This document shows, piece by piece, positions 1 through 7,375 of a stretch of 23,838 nucleotides of DNA. Position 1 is the stretch's first letter, and each line of letters opens with the position of its first letter. Both the position numbers and the translations under genes were made by a program. Under the pieces are notes generated by a model. The model was given only the letters and a program-made list of their open reading frames with translations. It ran no database searches and had not been told where the DNA came from. Source of the DNA: a virus; the IMG/VR virus record IMGVR_UViG_3300025313_000120, positions 1-23,838 of that record. One strand, given 5' to 3'.

Positions 1-1107
1 CTGCATTTCCCGCACATCCGCCCCGGCACCAGGGGTGTTGGTCAGGCGCAGCCGCCAGTAGCGGTGCCCGCCGTTGGGATTCAGATACCATTCATTCCAG
101 CCGATGAGATCGGGGATGCAGCCGCTTGCTGCCGTGGACCATGTGGAGCCGTTGTCCGATCGCTCGATCGTGTAGTTGGCCGTGCAGCCTGCCGCATCCA
201 GATAAAGTATTAGCCGACGATACTCGGGCGTCACGCCGGAGCCGTGGTCTACGGTGACCGTGGCGCCCGAGCTGGCCGCATCGGTGTTCCAGCAATCCAC
301 CGTGACGGAATCATCCACGCAGGCCGCGGCGCTGAATCCGCCCATGCCCGAGTTGGCAATCATGCCGCCGGTAATCAGGCCGCGTGTCTGGAATCCAGCG
401 CCCCATGTGGCATTGGTCAGGTACTCGGACACGCACAGAGCGGTATTCGCGGTGTAAGCGGTGGTTCCACTGCGCGGGTCGTAACAGAGCGCGCCCTCTA
501 CCTCGAAGGTGATATTGGGCAGGCCGTTGGGGAATTGATTCTGGCCATAGAGCAATTTGACGTATACGCCCGCGCATCCCCGCTGGCGGTGGGCCGTGGT
601 CCAGCCGATACCCTCGGAGACCAAGTTGCTGAATGCTGCCTGGTCACGCGTACCTAGGTTGGCATTCATGTACACGTAGTTCAGCCATGAGCCGGTGCCC
701 GAGCGGCTGAGATCGCCGTCGCTGCCGTCCAGCGTGACTTCCACGCCGTCAAAGAACATCTTCTTGACGGAGTTGACCTGGTGGCCGGTGAGCGTGATGG
801 CTAGGTGGATGTATTGATTGTTGGCCCCGCTGGTGGCCAGAAACGTGATGACGCCGCCGAGGCGGCTATGCTTGCCGAACAGGACGCGGCGCGCGGCGGC
901 AGACTGGCGGGATGTAACCTGACGGCCAGCGGTGCCACCTTGGGCAGCGATGCCGGATGCGCCGGGCTTCTTGCGGAACAGGCGGGCAACTTGGCCGATG
1001 GCGATGGATGCGGCGGTAGAGACGATGAAGGTGGATAGCGCTACGGTTGCTGCACTGGCGGTGCCAACACCGAAGGCCAGCCCTAGAAAGCCTATTACCG
1101 GCGGCAC
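1..1107 (-). CDS. Tail tip protein (TipJ/J-like), 5' part, cut by window edge
   Basis: The frame is open for 369 codons from a GTG at 1107 to the left edge, so the C-terminal part is missing. In this family the protein forms the tail tip and contacts the host surface. The N-terminus has a long hydrophobic stretch (residues 3-42, VIGFLGLAFGVGTAS and on), then a basic RKKPG. The conserved tip signature follows: RVLFGKHSRLGGVITFL, then NNQYIHLAITLTGH and a FFDGVEV strand. Later comes a PNITFEVEGALCYDPRSG segment typical of this protein. The start is uncertain. An in-frame TAG lies at 1129-1131, no ATG is available, and the GTG has only a weak purine-rich upstream region. The plus-strand cargo operon lies immediately upstream and may have displaced the original start and ribosome binding site. 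The family call is from recognition of the sequence pattern, without a search. Confidence 0.82.
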   Translation of the reverse strand, partial: MPPVIGFLGLAFGVGTASAATVALSTFIVSTAASIAIGQVARLFRKKPGASGIAAQGGTAGRQVTSRQSAAARRVLFGKHSRLGGVITFLATSGANNQYIHLAITLTGHQVNSVKKMFFDGVEVTLDGSDGDLSRSGTGSWLNYVYMNANLGTRDQAAFSNLVSEGIGWTTAHRQRGCAGVYVKLLYGQNQFPNGLPNITFEVEGALCYDPRSGTTAYTANTALCVSEYLTNATWGAGFQTRGLITGGMIANSGMGGFSAAACVDDSVTVDCWNTDAASSGATVTVDHGSGVTPEYRRLILYLDAAGCTANYTIERSDNGSTWSTAASGCIPDLIGWNEWYLNPNGGHRYWRLRLTNTPGAGADVREMQ

Positions 1108-1129
1108 GTTGTTTCGCTTTCGCTTCGTC

Positions 1130-1157
1130 TAGACATTAGCTACGTTGGTGATAAAGT
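1130..1157 (+). promoter_or_regulatory. Possible promoter of the plus-strand cargo operon
   Basis: TAGACA at 1130-1135 resembles a -35 box, and TAAAGT at 1152-1157 resembles a -10 box, with a 16-bp spacer. The next ribosome binding site is at 1169 and the first start codon at 1181. The two genes read against the tail operon and need their own promoter. This gap of about 70 bp between divergent starts is the only room for one. It is a consensus match by eye only. Confidence 0.35.
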
Positions 1158-1180
1158 GCGGATACACGGAGGCTCTACCC

Positions 1181-2026
1181 ATGCTCAGACCTGTGCTTAC
1201 TGCCCTCGGTCTCCTGCTTTGTTCCATGCCTGCCTTGTCGCAGGACCGCTCGCCGCGCATCTTTCTTACCGATAGCGTGTCGTGGGAGGTTGCTGGCCGC
1301 GCTGGTGGCGCAAGGCCACAATCCGCGGAGATAGCCAAAACGTTCAGCCAGCGCTGCCCTACCATTCGCATCAACAACCGATCCGACATGGCGGACTTTG
1401 TTGTTGTTCTAGAGCATGAAGGCGGAAAGGGGTACGCCCGCAAGGACAACAAGGTAGCCGTGTACGACTGGGATGGTGACCTCATTTACGCTGGCTCGAC
1501 CGCCGTGTTGGGCAATGCTGCGAAGGACGCCTGCACTGCGATAAAGTCCGAATGGCGACGAAACCCACGGCCTGAAACCGATGCGGCAAAGCCGGTTCCA
1601 ACGGCTGTAGCACCAACCACTAAAGACTCGCCCTTAGCAGCAGAAACTGTCTCTCGCTCCGTATTTGTCGATATGGAAAGAACCGAATCCCACACCAAGC
1701 GCAGTAGTGCCGACGTTGCTTATGCTCTCGTGGATGCTGTTACAAACCACCTGAAAGCAAAGGGAGTAGCGGTTGCCTCTGGCAAGTCTCCCGCCCAATA
1801 CCATCTTCGCCTGATCGTTGACCGACCGGTTATGAAGTGGGTAAAGGTGACCGTGGAAGCTTACGGCGATGGCGACCAGCCACTGTGGACAAGCGTTGCT
1901 GAAAGCGGTGGCGGTCTCAGTGGTGAACACGGATTGCGCGTGGCGACAGAAAGACTTCAAAAGCTTATTGACGGAAAGCTTGGAGAAGTAAACGGTCTCC
2001 CACTTGCCGTCGTTGCAGCACAGTAG
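1181..2026 (+). CDS. Exported periplasmic protein of unknown function (cargo gene 1)
   Basis: This is a 281-residue protein. The start at 1181 was chosen because GGAGG lies 8 bases upstream and it opens a clean signal peptide (MLRPVLTALGLLLCSMPALS, then QDR). A GTG 36 bases earlier adds only non-signal residues. The mature protein has an N-terminal domain of about 100 residues (IFLTDSVSWEV, GGARPQSAEIAKTF, ADFVVVLEHEGGK, KVAVYDWDGDLIY). A Pro/Thr/Ala linker follows (about residues 135-160). A second domain of similar size (VFVDMERTES to the end) looks like a divergent partner. I recognise the ARPQSAEI...NNRSDMADFVV pattern from Acidobacteriota secreted proteins but know no function. It forms an operon with the next gene, 24 bases downstream. 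The orientation is opposite to all neighbouring tail genes, so it is cargo rather than a virion gene. Confidence 0.85.
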   Translation: MLRPVLTALGLLLCSMPALSQDRSPRIFLTDSVSWEVAGRAGGARPQSAEIAKTFSQRCPTIRINNRSDMADFVVVLEHEGGKGYARKDNKVAVYDWDGDLIYAGSTAVLGNAAKDACTAIKSEWRRNPRPETDAAKPVPTAVAPTTKDSPLAAETVSRSVFVDMERTESHTKRSSADVAYALVDAVTNHLKAKGVAVASGKSPAQYHLRLIVDRPVMKWVKVTVEAYGDGDQPLWTSVAESGGGLSGEHGLRVATERLQKLIDGKLGEVNGLPLAVVAAQ

Positions 2027-2050
2027 AAACTCAACAACTACGGAGGAAAT

Positions 2051-2611
2051 ATGCGAATTGTCCCAGCCTTGGTCCTTGCTCTGTTTCTGTGTACCCCTGC
2101 CATGCAAGCGCAAGACACGCCCGCCGCCGAGATATTCGGCGGGTACTCGTACCTCAGTTTTGACGGCGGTTCCCTCGGAAGCTCCGAACGCATCGGCCTG
2201 AACGGTTTCGGCACATCGGTTACTGGAAACATCAACCGCGTGATTGGGATTGAAGGGGAGATCGGCAGTCACTGGGGCAGCGATTGCGGCGGTAGTGGCC
2301 TTGACTGCAACCAACTCTCGTTCATGGCTGGCCCGAGATTCGCCTTCCGTGGATCGTCCGTGACAGGCTTCGTCCACAATCTGTACGGCGTGTCCCATGC
2401 CAGCGTCGGCCTGTCCGGTGTGAATGTGACCGACAACAGCTTCGCTCTTGCCATTGGTGGTGGCGTGGATGTGAAGGCAAGCAATGTCGTCTCGATCCGC
2501 GTTGCTCAGTTTGACTACGTGATGACCGACCTGTACTCCGGCCTCGGAGCCGACAGGCAGAACAACTTCCGTTTTCAGGCTGGCGTTGTCTTGACGTTCG
2601 GGAGGCATTAA
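2051..2611 (+). CDS. Outer-membrane beta-barrel protein (cargo gene 2, Lom-like position)
   Basis: This 186-residue protein starts at an ATG with GGAGGAA 5 bases upstream. A signal peptide (MRIVPALVLALFLCTPAMQA, then QD) is followed by amphipathic strands typical of a small eight-stranded barrel: EIFGGYSYLSF, IGLNGFGTSVTGNINRVIGIEGEIG, LSFMAGPRFAF, VTGFVHNLYGVSHASVG, FALAIGGGVDVKAS, VSIRVAQFDYVMTDL and a last strand FRFQAGVVLTFGRH. The GGYSYL...NRVIGIEGEIG...GPRFAFRG...QNNFRF pattern is one I associate with Acidobacteriota outer-membrane proteins. It should sit in the host outer membrane. The nearest known analogue by position and type is lambda Lom, which is expressed from a prophage next to the tail fibre gene. 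The stop codon overlaps the convergent stop of the tail peptidase. A role in adhesion, masking of phage receptors or envelope change is inference. Confidence 0.88.
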   Translation: MRIVPALVLALFLCTPAMQAQDTPAAEIFGGYSYLSFDGGSLGSSERIGLNGFGTSVTGNINRVIGIEGEIGSHWGSDCGGSGLDCNQLSFMAGPRFAFRGSSVTGFVHNLYGVSHASVGLSGVNVTDNSFALAIGGGVDVKASNVVSIRVAQFDYVMTDLYSGLGADRQNNFRFQAGVVLTFGRH

Positions 2612-3024
2612 ATCCTCCACGCCCTGACCGCCAGTGACAGCGGCAGCTTCTCGATTTGCTTCTCGCCCGGTGCCCAGATGTCTTCGCCCGACAGGCTCAC
2701 GATGCCCAACGCCGGAAGCTCCGGCTGATTGATGAGCACCACATCGCCCCTGCGCGCGTAGGCTACCGGCACTTCCTTGATGTCATTCACCAGCGCGATA
2801 CGAGATGCCAGGTCGCCCACGTCCCCATCGCCAAGTAGTCGCAAAGCGCCTTTAACATCGTGGTATGTCTCCCTGAAGTCTGCGGCCAGATCCACTCCCG
2901 TCATGGCCAGGACGGCATCGCAGGCGAAGCTGGTGCAATCATTTCTTCCCCAAACGAAAGGCGTTTCCCGGCGCAGTTCGATGAACCGCTCAAGCTGCGT
3001 CGGCCATGTGTCGAAGCGTTTCAT
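2608..3024 (-). CDS. NlpC/P60-like tail peptidase
   Basis: This 138-residue protein starts at the ATG at 3024, which overlaps the upstream stop as ATGA; a longer frame to 3066 lacks support. The segment FVWGRNDCTSFACDAV holds the likely catalytic Cys after a Gly-Arg-Asn-Asp, as in phage NlpC/P60-type and DUF6950-type proteins. AYARRGDVVLI, GIVSLSGEDIWAPGE and a final LAVRAWRI match the strands of that fold. In this family the enzyme is carried at the tail tip and cuts peptidoglycan peptides during DNA entry. It lies between the hub-like gene and the tail tip gene, its usual place in HK97- and GTA-like tail modules. The stop is shared tail to tail with the plus-strand beta-barrel gene. Confidence 0.83.
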   Translation of the reverse strand: MKRFDTWPTQLERFIELRRETPFVWGRNDCTSFACDAVLAMTGVDLAADFRETYHDVKGALRLLGDGDVGDLASRIALVNDIKEVPVAYARRGDVVLINQPELPALGIVSLSGEDIWAPGEKQIEKLPLSLAVRAWRI

Positions 3025-3704
3025 GGCTGGTCCCATGCCGGAATGTCTTCCTCGGCGTCGTACCACTCGCCACTATTGCCCTGGAAATTGCCGGGCACTG
3101 GCTGCGCGCCACCACCGCCCACGGGGTTGCTGGAGATGGGTACCTGGTTTCCGCCCCACACCAGCGACATTTCCTGCAACGCAGCCACAAACTCAAATCC
3201 CAGATCGCCGGGGAATTCAATCTGCTGATCATCGTGCGTGAATCGCCGCTCGCGCGAACGCTTCATATTCAGCAAGCGGCTCTCGACGTTGATGGTGATG
3301 GTTACGGTGTCGGCGCCCTCGGCAATGGAGCAACTGTCCATGCGCCCCGAGAACGACAGGAACGGATCGGCAACCACCGCTTCCGCTGAGGTAAGGAATC
3401 CTTGGTAGATGTAGGCCGGTGAGCCCTGTCTGACTTCGCTGAGCGCCGATGTAACCAGGCTCGCAGGGATACCGGAGAGTGAAAGCTGTACGCCCTCGGC
3501 TACCGTATCGGCATTCTCGGTGAGTGGCGAGACCTTCCCCAGGTTGCCGGTGCCGGTCCATGTCTGGCCGTTCCATGACTTCGAGCCGTAGCCGCTCCAC
3601 AGGTAGAGCCAGCCGGAGGGAAAGTAGAGCTGAACGAAGAGGACTGGACGCAGCCCTGCCGCCGTGATTTCGGTCACGGTGTTGGCGTGCAGATTGCGTG
3701 ACAC
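3021..3704 (-). CDS. Minor tail / hub protein (DUF2163-like)
   Basis: This 227-residue protein starts at a GTG right after the upstream stop (TAAGTG). It opens with VTEITAAGLRPVLFVQLYFPSGWLYLWSGYGSKSWNG, a pattern of phage proteins at the distal tail that precede the NlpC peptidase. Internal segments are VAEGVQLSLSGIPASLV, PAYIYQGFL, DSCSIAEGADTVTITINVESRL and RERRFTHDDQQIEFPGD. The last of these (residues about 160-180) resembles the substrate-free end of GTA and Rhizobium phage hub components. A Gly-rich tail (VGGGGAQPVPG) ends the protein. It overlaps the peptidase gene by 4 bases. The family call rests on sequence pattern and gene order. Confidence 0.78.
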   Translation of the reverse strand: MSRNLHANTVTEITAAGLRPVLFVQLYFPSGWLYLWSGYGSKSWNGQTWTGTGNLGKVSPLTENADTVAEGVQLSLSGIPASLVTSALSEVRQGSPAYIYQGFLTSAEAVVADPFLSFSGRMDSCSIAEGADTVTITINVESRLLNMKRSRERRFTHDDQQIEFPGDLGFEFVAALQEMSLVWGGNQVPISSNPVGGGGAQPVPGNFQGNSGEWYDAEEDIPAWDQP

Positions 3705-4325
3705 TTAGATTGCTGAGTAAGCCTCGAAGGAAAGGGAGTAGAGATAGCCTTCGGATACATCCCATTGCACGGAGTTTGCGGCCAGCCTGAAGCAGCCCTT
3801 GGCGGTGGCGCCCATCGTGACCGCTGCGCCATTCGATGGCGAAATGTCCAGTGCCGGGAAGATGTCCAGCGTGCCCGCGCCGGTCTTGTCCACGAGGTTC
3901 ATGTACAAGCGAGCATTCGCGCCCGTGCCCACGGAGAAGTAATCACCCGCCTTGAGCGTTCCGCTAAGACTGGCAACGATCAGAGACCGGCCAACCTGCG
4001 ATGCGCCATTGACCGTGACCGAGCCGGATGCGCTCCCAAGAAGGCCGGTGTTGTCAGGCGGTCCATATAGGAATGTTCCATACTTGCCGCTTTGGCCGAC
4101 AAGCCACGCCTGGAAGGGAGCGGCTTGCGCGCGAGTCATCAGCGGCAGACTGACGGACAGCTTCCACATCGAGCCCTGGAACAAATAGGTTTGTTCCTGT
4201 AGGGTGTACGGGGAGATGGAACCGGCGACTACGTTCCATGCTTCCATCGTGATGCGTGCGCCATTGATGGCGGCCGCTCCGTTCCCGGTGACTGTCGGGA
4301 AGTTTGTCGGGAAGGAGATGGCCAT
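3705..4325 (-). CDS. Minor tail protein (distal-tail-like)
   Basis: This 206-residue protein sits directly after the tape measure gene, where the distal tail protein normally lies. It opens with MAISFPTNFPTVTGNGAAAI and carries the tell-tale ...RAQAAPFQAWLVGQSGKYGTF-type segment (LMTRAQAAPFQAWL) followed by YGPPDN. These are seen in phage proteins that cap the tail tube end. A central strand-rich region (SVTVNGASQVGRSLIVASL, GDYFSVGTGANARLYM) looks like an inserted carbohydrate-binding-like or Ig-like segment, but that is only a guess. The C-terminus VSEGYLYSLSFEAYSAI is a terminal strand typical of the family. The next gene follows with no spacer. Confidence 0.72.
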   Translation of the reverse strand: MAISFPTNFPTVTGNGAAAINGARITMEAWNVVAGSISPYTLQEQTYLFQGSMWKLSVSLPLMTRAQAAPFQAWLVGQSGKYGTFLYGPPDNTGLLGSASGSVTVNGASQVGRSLIVASLSGTLKAGDYFSVGTGANARLYMNLVDKTGAGTLDIFPALDISPSNGAAVTMGATAKGCFRLAANSVQWDVSEGYLYSLSFEAYSAI

Positions 4326-4328
4326 TCG

Positions 4329-6350
4329 CTAAGCTCTGCGCCTTCCGTTCTGACCAATGATGGCAAGTGTTCTGGCTACCGTGCGATCTTCAGACTGCTT
4401 GAGCACGCGGCTGAGGCCAGCCATGTCCGTGCCCGGCGCCGCGTTGATGTTGTAGACAGGGGCGACGGTGATGCTGCCGCCCAGCTTATTGTTGGAAACG
4501 ATGGTCCCGGCAGAGTCGGGCACGAACAGCTCTTTCCCGCGCTCGCCTACCCACGAGGGACCAGTGATGTGACCGCCATCGGCGAATCCAGGCCAGAGCG
4601 GGCCACCGCTCATGCTAATACTGCCCACGCCAGACGCCGCTGCTGCCGGACCGGCGAACGCCCCGGCGATAGCGCCGCCGATCTTTCCGAGTATCCCGCC
4701 GATGCCGGAGCCGGATTGCTGGTTGCCAAACAGCGCATTCATCAACGGCTGCATGGCCCCGAGTTGCAGGATCATCTCCGACATGGTTTGCAGGATGTTC
4801 CCCAGCGCATCGCGGAAACCTTCGGCCCGCGTGATGGCCCTGGTAAACATCTGCGCCATGTCTTCGCGGACCTGGATGGCAATCGGTCGCAGCGCCTGAA
4901 ACTTCGGCGGGAGCTTGTCTAGTTCCAGTCCCAGCGCCTTTATGTCAATTTCGGGCGCGACAAATGCAAACTCCGGTGCCTGCACATCCGGCATGATGCC
5001 GGTGAATCCGCCGCGGCCCCTGGGCATGGCGGAGGCGGCTTTATTCATGAGGTCCAGTTGATTGGCGAGGTGTCCCTCGATGGCCGCTTCTGCCTTGGTG
5101 TGTCCCTCGCGTTCAGCCTTGAGGATGGCAGCCTGACGAACGGATAGGCCGTACAGGTCGATCTGTAGTTGCAGTGCCGCTATCGCCTTCTTGCCCTCTC
5201 CGGTTACCGCAGCGGCCGCTTGAACGGTGGAGTTTAGGCCCGCAGGCAACGCTGGCCCGAAGGCTTCGCCAAGATTCAGCGCGTCTACGGCGAGCTTGGT
5301 TCCCTCTGCGGCAGACTGAATGCGCGCCAGCGCCTCTACGAACGTCTGCTGCCGGTCCCAACGAATCTGGTCCATCTCGGCGTTGTAGTCACGCAACACC
5401 GAACTGGCCCTTGAATTGTTAAAGGGTGTCTTTGCTATATCTGCAATGAACTTTGCAGTTCTTGCCAGACTCTTTCCTAGCCACTCCACGTCCGCCGCAA
5501 TGACTTCGATTGCTCCACGCAATGACTGGAAGATCACCAGCGCTGCACCGGCCAGGTTGATAAGGTGTTCCGTTGCAGACTTCATGTTCCCGGCATTATT
5601 GGCGAAGGACAGCATGGAGTTAGAGGCCGCTTCTAACTGTGGGATCAGGGCAGGGAGTGTCTTGATGACTAAACCATCCAACACAGCCCGCAGCCGGGTG
5701 ATGTTGTCCTGGAACCGCTCGGCACCCTTGGCGACTTGGCCAGTAATAACCACTCCCAGCTTCTTGGCCTCTTCTACGGCACCGGCGAGACCTTCCTGCA
5801 TGGGAATCAGTGCCGCCCCAACGCCCTTGCCGAATATTTGGGCAGAGAGGTTTGTACGTTCCAAGCCAATCGGCAGCTCACCGAGCCTCTTGGATATTTC
5901 AACAAAGGCGTCGTTGGTGTCCTTGAACACTGGCACATTGCCACGGAACAGGGTGCCCAGAGCGGAATGTGCCGCGCGGCCCTCTTGCGTGGCCTGGTTG
6001 GCCTTAGACAGGTTTTTGGCGAGGTTCACCATGCCGGTTGAAAGAGAGCCGGTATCTACATCGGAGAGCTTTGCGGCGTATGACAGCGCGGAGAAATTCT
6101 CAACAGAGGTTCCGGCGGCCTGTGCCATCTTTCCCATCTTGTCGGCGGTATCGATTGCCCGCATGGCCATCACGGCAGCGGCTCCAGCGGCGCTGGCAAT
6201 CATGCCCGCCGCGGCGGCGCCGATGATCTTGAATGACCGCTCGACCTGCCTGGCCGTGTCGAAGGAAAGATTCGAGGCGCGCTTCAGGTCCGAGGCGAAC
6301 GACGCCGTGCCGGCCTTGAGGTTGATAATCAGTTCGCCGACTGTGGCCAT
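4329..6350 (-). CDS. Tail tape measure protein
   Basis: This 673-residue protein overlaps the G-T chaperone stop as TAATG. In long-tailed phages it fills the tail tube, sets tail length and is ejected into the host envelope. The N-terminus (MATVGELIINLKAGTASFASDLKRA) and the Ala/Gly-rich hydrophobic helix at about residues 42-66 are typical, followed by a helical core (KMGKMAQAAGTSVENFSALSYAAK, RFQDNITRLRAVLDGLV). A second Gly/Ala-rich hydrophobic stretch near 555-580 (GIGGILGKIGGAIAGAFAG) may be a membrane segment. The C-terminal FADGGHITGPSWVGERG is a signature of lambda gpH-like proteins. It is short for the family, so a tail of roughly 100 nm is expected from the usual 0.15 nm per residue. 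Tape measure function is secure from the motifs and gene order. Confidence 0.95.
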   Translation of the reverse strand: MATVGELIINLKAGTASFASDLKRASNLSFDTARQVERSFKIIGAAAAGMIASAAGAAAVMAMRAIDTADKMGKMAQAAGTSVENFSALSYAAKLSDVDTGSLSTGMVNLAKNLSKANQATQEGRAAHSALGTLFRGNVPVFKDTNDAFVEISKRLGELPIGLERTNLSAQIFGKGVGAALIPMQEGLAGAVEEAKKLGVVITGQVAKGAERFQDNITRLRAVLDGLVIKTLPALIPQLEAASNSMLSFANNAGNMKSATEHLINLAGAALVIFQSLRGAIEVIAADVEWLGKSLARTAKFIADIAKTPFNNSRASSVLRDYNAEMDQIRWDRQQTFVEALARIQSAAEGTKLAVDALNLGEAFGPALPAGLNSTVQAAAAVTGEGKKAIAALQLQIDLYGLSVRQAAILKAEREGHTKAEAAIEGHLANQLDLMNKAASAMPRGRGGFTGIMPDVQAPEFAFVAPEIDIKALGLELDKLPPKFQALRPIAIQVREDMAQMFTRAITRAEGFRDALGNILQTMSEMILQLGAMQPLMNALFGNQQSGSGIGGILGKIGGAIAGAFAGPAAAASGVGSISMSGGPLWPGFADGGHITGPSWVGERGKELFVPDSAGTIVSNNKLGGSITVAPVYNINAAPGTDMAGLSRVLKQSEDRTVARTLAIIGQNGRRRA

Positions 6351-6993
6351 TAGTTCCCTACCTTCACTTCCCCGCCGAGGGCCATCGTCATCACTTCAAG
6401 CATTTCCCTGCTGATGGGCGCGGCGTTGGGAGTCTTGGGTTTCTTGAGCCATGGCATGACTTCGTGGGGTTGGGGAATCTTCTTTGCACCTTGCGTGGCG
6501 TACATGTGGCAGATCATCGTTGCGATGCGGTAGTCTTCGCGGTGCTCACGTTCGCTGTATGCCTCTTCCAGAGCCGACCATTCGCCCAGCGACAGGCTGC
6601 CGACCTCTTCCCTGCTCAGGCCGTAGCGCACGCGGCAATGCGCCAGAAACTTGAGGCTGGGTCTTAGTCCGCTGCCGCCAGAGCTTTTGGGGGCGTCTCT
6701 TCCGATGCGGCAAAGGCTTGCTGATAGGCGTCAATGACGGGTTGCAGGTTCTGCGGGTCCATCATCGAGCCGACTTCCCTGACGGTGAGTTCCGGCGCCT
6801 CGTGCAGCAGACCCGCCCAGACGATGGCGCGGACCTGCCGGAAGTCCGGCTTCGTCAGCGAATCCCATGCGTCCTTGGTCAGAAAGTTGAGATTCAGTTC
6901 ATCGCCCAACGAGATAAGCGCATTCACGTCAAACTTGAGGTGTCGTTCCTGGCCGCCCAGCATTACCGGGACGACTTTAATGCTCTGTTCCAT
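6350..6993 (-). CDS. Tail assembly chaperone G-T, made by -1 frameshift
   Basis: Reading the G gene to CCCAAAA at 6691-6685 and slipping back one base gives an unbroken frame to 6350, 214 residues in all. After the slip the frame reads KSSGGSGLRPSLKFLAHCR, then VRYGLSREEVGSLSLGEW. This GLRPSLxFLAHCRxRYGLSxEE stretch is what I expect of the T part in HK97- and GTA-like phages. Its upstream half has no start codon and would be lost if T started at the GTG at 6631. The T part alone spans 6350 to about 6684. By analogy with lambda gpG and gpGT, the minor longer form links the major tail protein to the tape measure during assembly. It abuts the tape measure gene (TAATG overlap). Confidence 0.8.
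6664..6993 (-). CDS. Tail assembly chaperone G
   Basis: This 109-residue protein starts at the ATG at 6993, preceded by AAGGAGAGCGA. A longer frame to 7140 is only the shadow of the HNH gene. The protein opens MEQSIKVVPVMLGGQERHLKFDVNAL, then LISLGDELNLNFL and a helical region (DSLTKPDFRQVRAIVWAGL, PELTVREVGSMMDPQNLQPVIDAY). It ends in an Ala-rich tail that covers the slip site. The pattern of a small acidic protein with a Phe/Asn-Ala-Leu motif just before the tape measure, and an overlapping second frame, is diagnostic of phage tail chaperones. It overlaps the HNH gene by 17 bases. Confidence 0.85.
   Translation of the reverse strand: MEQSIKVVPVMLGGQERHLKFDVNALISLGDELNLNFLTKDAWDSLTKPDFRQVRAIVWAGLLHEAPELTVREVGSMMDPQNLQPVIDAYQQAFAASEETPPKALAAAD
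6685..6691 (-). other. -1 ribosomal frameshift slippery site CCCAAAA
   Basis: Read 5' to 3' on the minus strand, the heptamer C CCA AAA fits X XXY YYZ in the zero frame of the G gene, 6 codons before its stop at 6664. After slippage the two codons become CCC and AAA, so both tRNAs can re-pair. The new frame is open to 6350. A GC-rich region (CTCTGGCGGCAGCGG) follows, but I did not find a clear strong pseudoknot by eye. Confidence 0.82.
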
Positions 6994-7375
6994 TCGCTCT
7001 CCTTCCAGGGCCGCAAGCGCCATGGGTCCGGTCATCGCGCGTCTTTCGAGCGTGGCAAGGAACCGCGCAAAGACCTTGCCCGTTCTCCAGCGACCAATCG
7101 CCCGAGCCGTCCGGGTTGAGCGGCACGATATGATCCGCAACCGTGGATGGCACGTAGTGATTGGGAATCTTGTAGGGGTTCACGCATAGCGGATCGCGGG
7201 CCAGTACCAGCCTGCGCCATTTCACATGCCGTCCGCCGTATCCCCGTTCCGCCGTCTTGCCGCGGTACTGCCGGTCGGCTGCATGGGCGGCCAGACGATG
7301 CTTCTCGCAACGTCCACGGTCAACCAGTTCCCGGCAACCTGGTTGACCGCAGAAGCGCCTAACCGCGACAGGCAT
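6977..7375 (-). CDS. HNH endonuclease
   Basis: This 132-residue protein starts at the ATG at 7375, overlapping the tail tube stop as TAATG. It opens with a small Cys cluster (FCGQPGCRELVDRGRCEKHR). The HNH core follows: VADHIVPL gives the first His, SLENGQGLC the Asn, and PCHARKT the last His. The zinc knuckle reads C-x3-C (LCAVPC) rather than the usual C-x2-C, a one-residue insertion. HNH enzymes close to the terminase can be part of the packaging motor, but this one lies in the tail region. It may be a free-standing homing-type nuclease or serve tail operon exchange. No interrupted gene or intron was found around it. A longer frame upstream (to 7744) only shadows the tail tube gene. Confidence 0.85.
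   Translation of the reverse strand: MPVAVRRFCGQPGCRELVDRGRCEKHRLAAHAADRQYRGKTAERGYGGRHVKWRRLVLARDPLCVNPYKIPNHYVPSTVADHIVPLNPDGSGDWSLENGQGLCAVPCHARKTRDDRTHGACGPGRRANGTEH

Noticed and set aside
2601-2618. Bidirectional terminator between convergent genes
   Set aside because: Only a 5-bp stem with an interrupted inside and no T-run, and it lies within both gene ends.
1634-2620. A 328-codon minus-strand frame under the two cargo genes
   Set aside because: The plus strand has two strong ribosome binding sites, two clean signal peptides and a barrel pattern; the minus frame shows no recognisable features.
5416-6414. A 332-codon plus-strand frame opposite the tape measure gene
   Set aside because: Its sequence is low-complexity antisense of the helical tape measure protein, with no start signals.
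6977-7375. Homing intron or intein around the HNH gene
   Set aside because: Neither flanking gene is interrupted; the HNH gene is simply overlapped by its neighbours.
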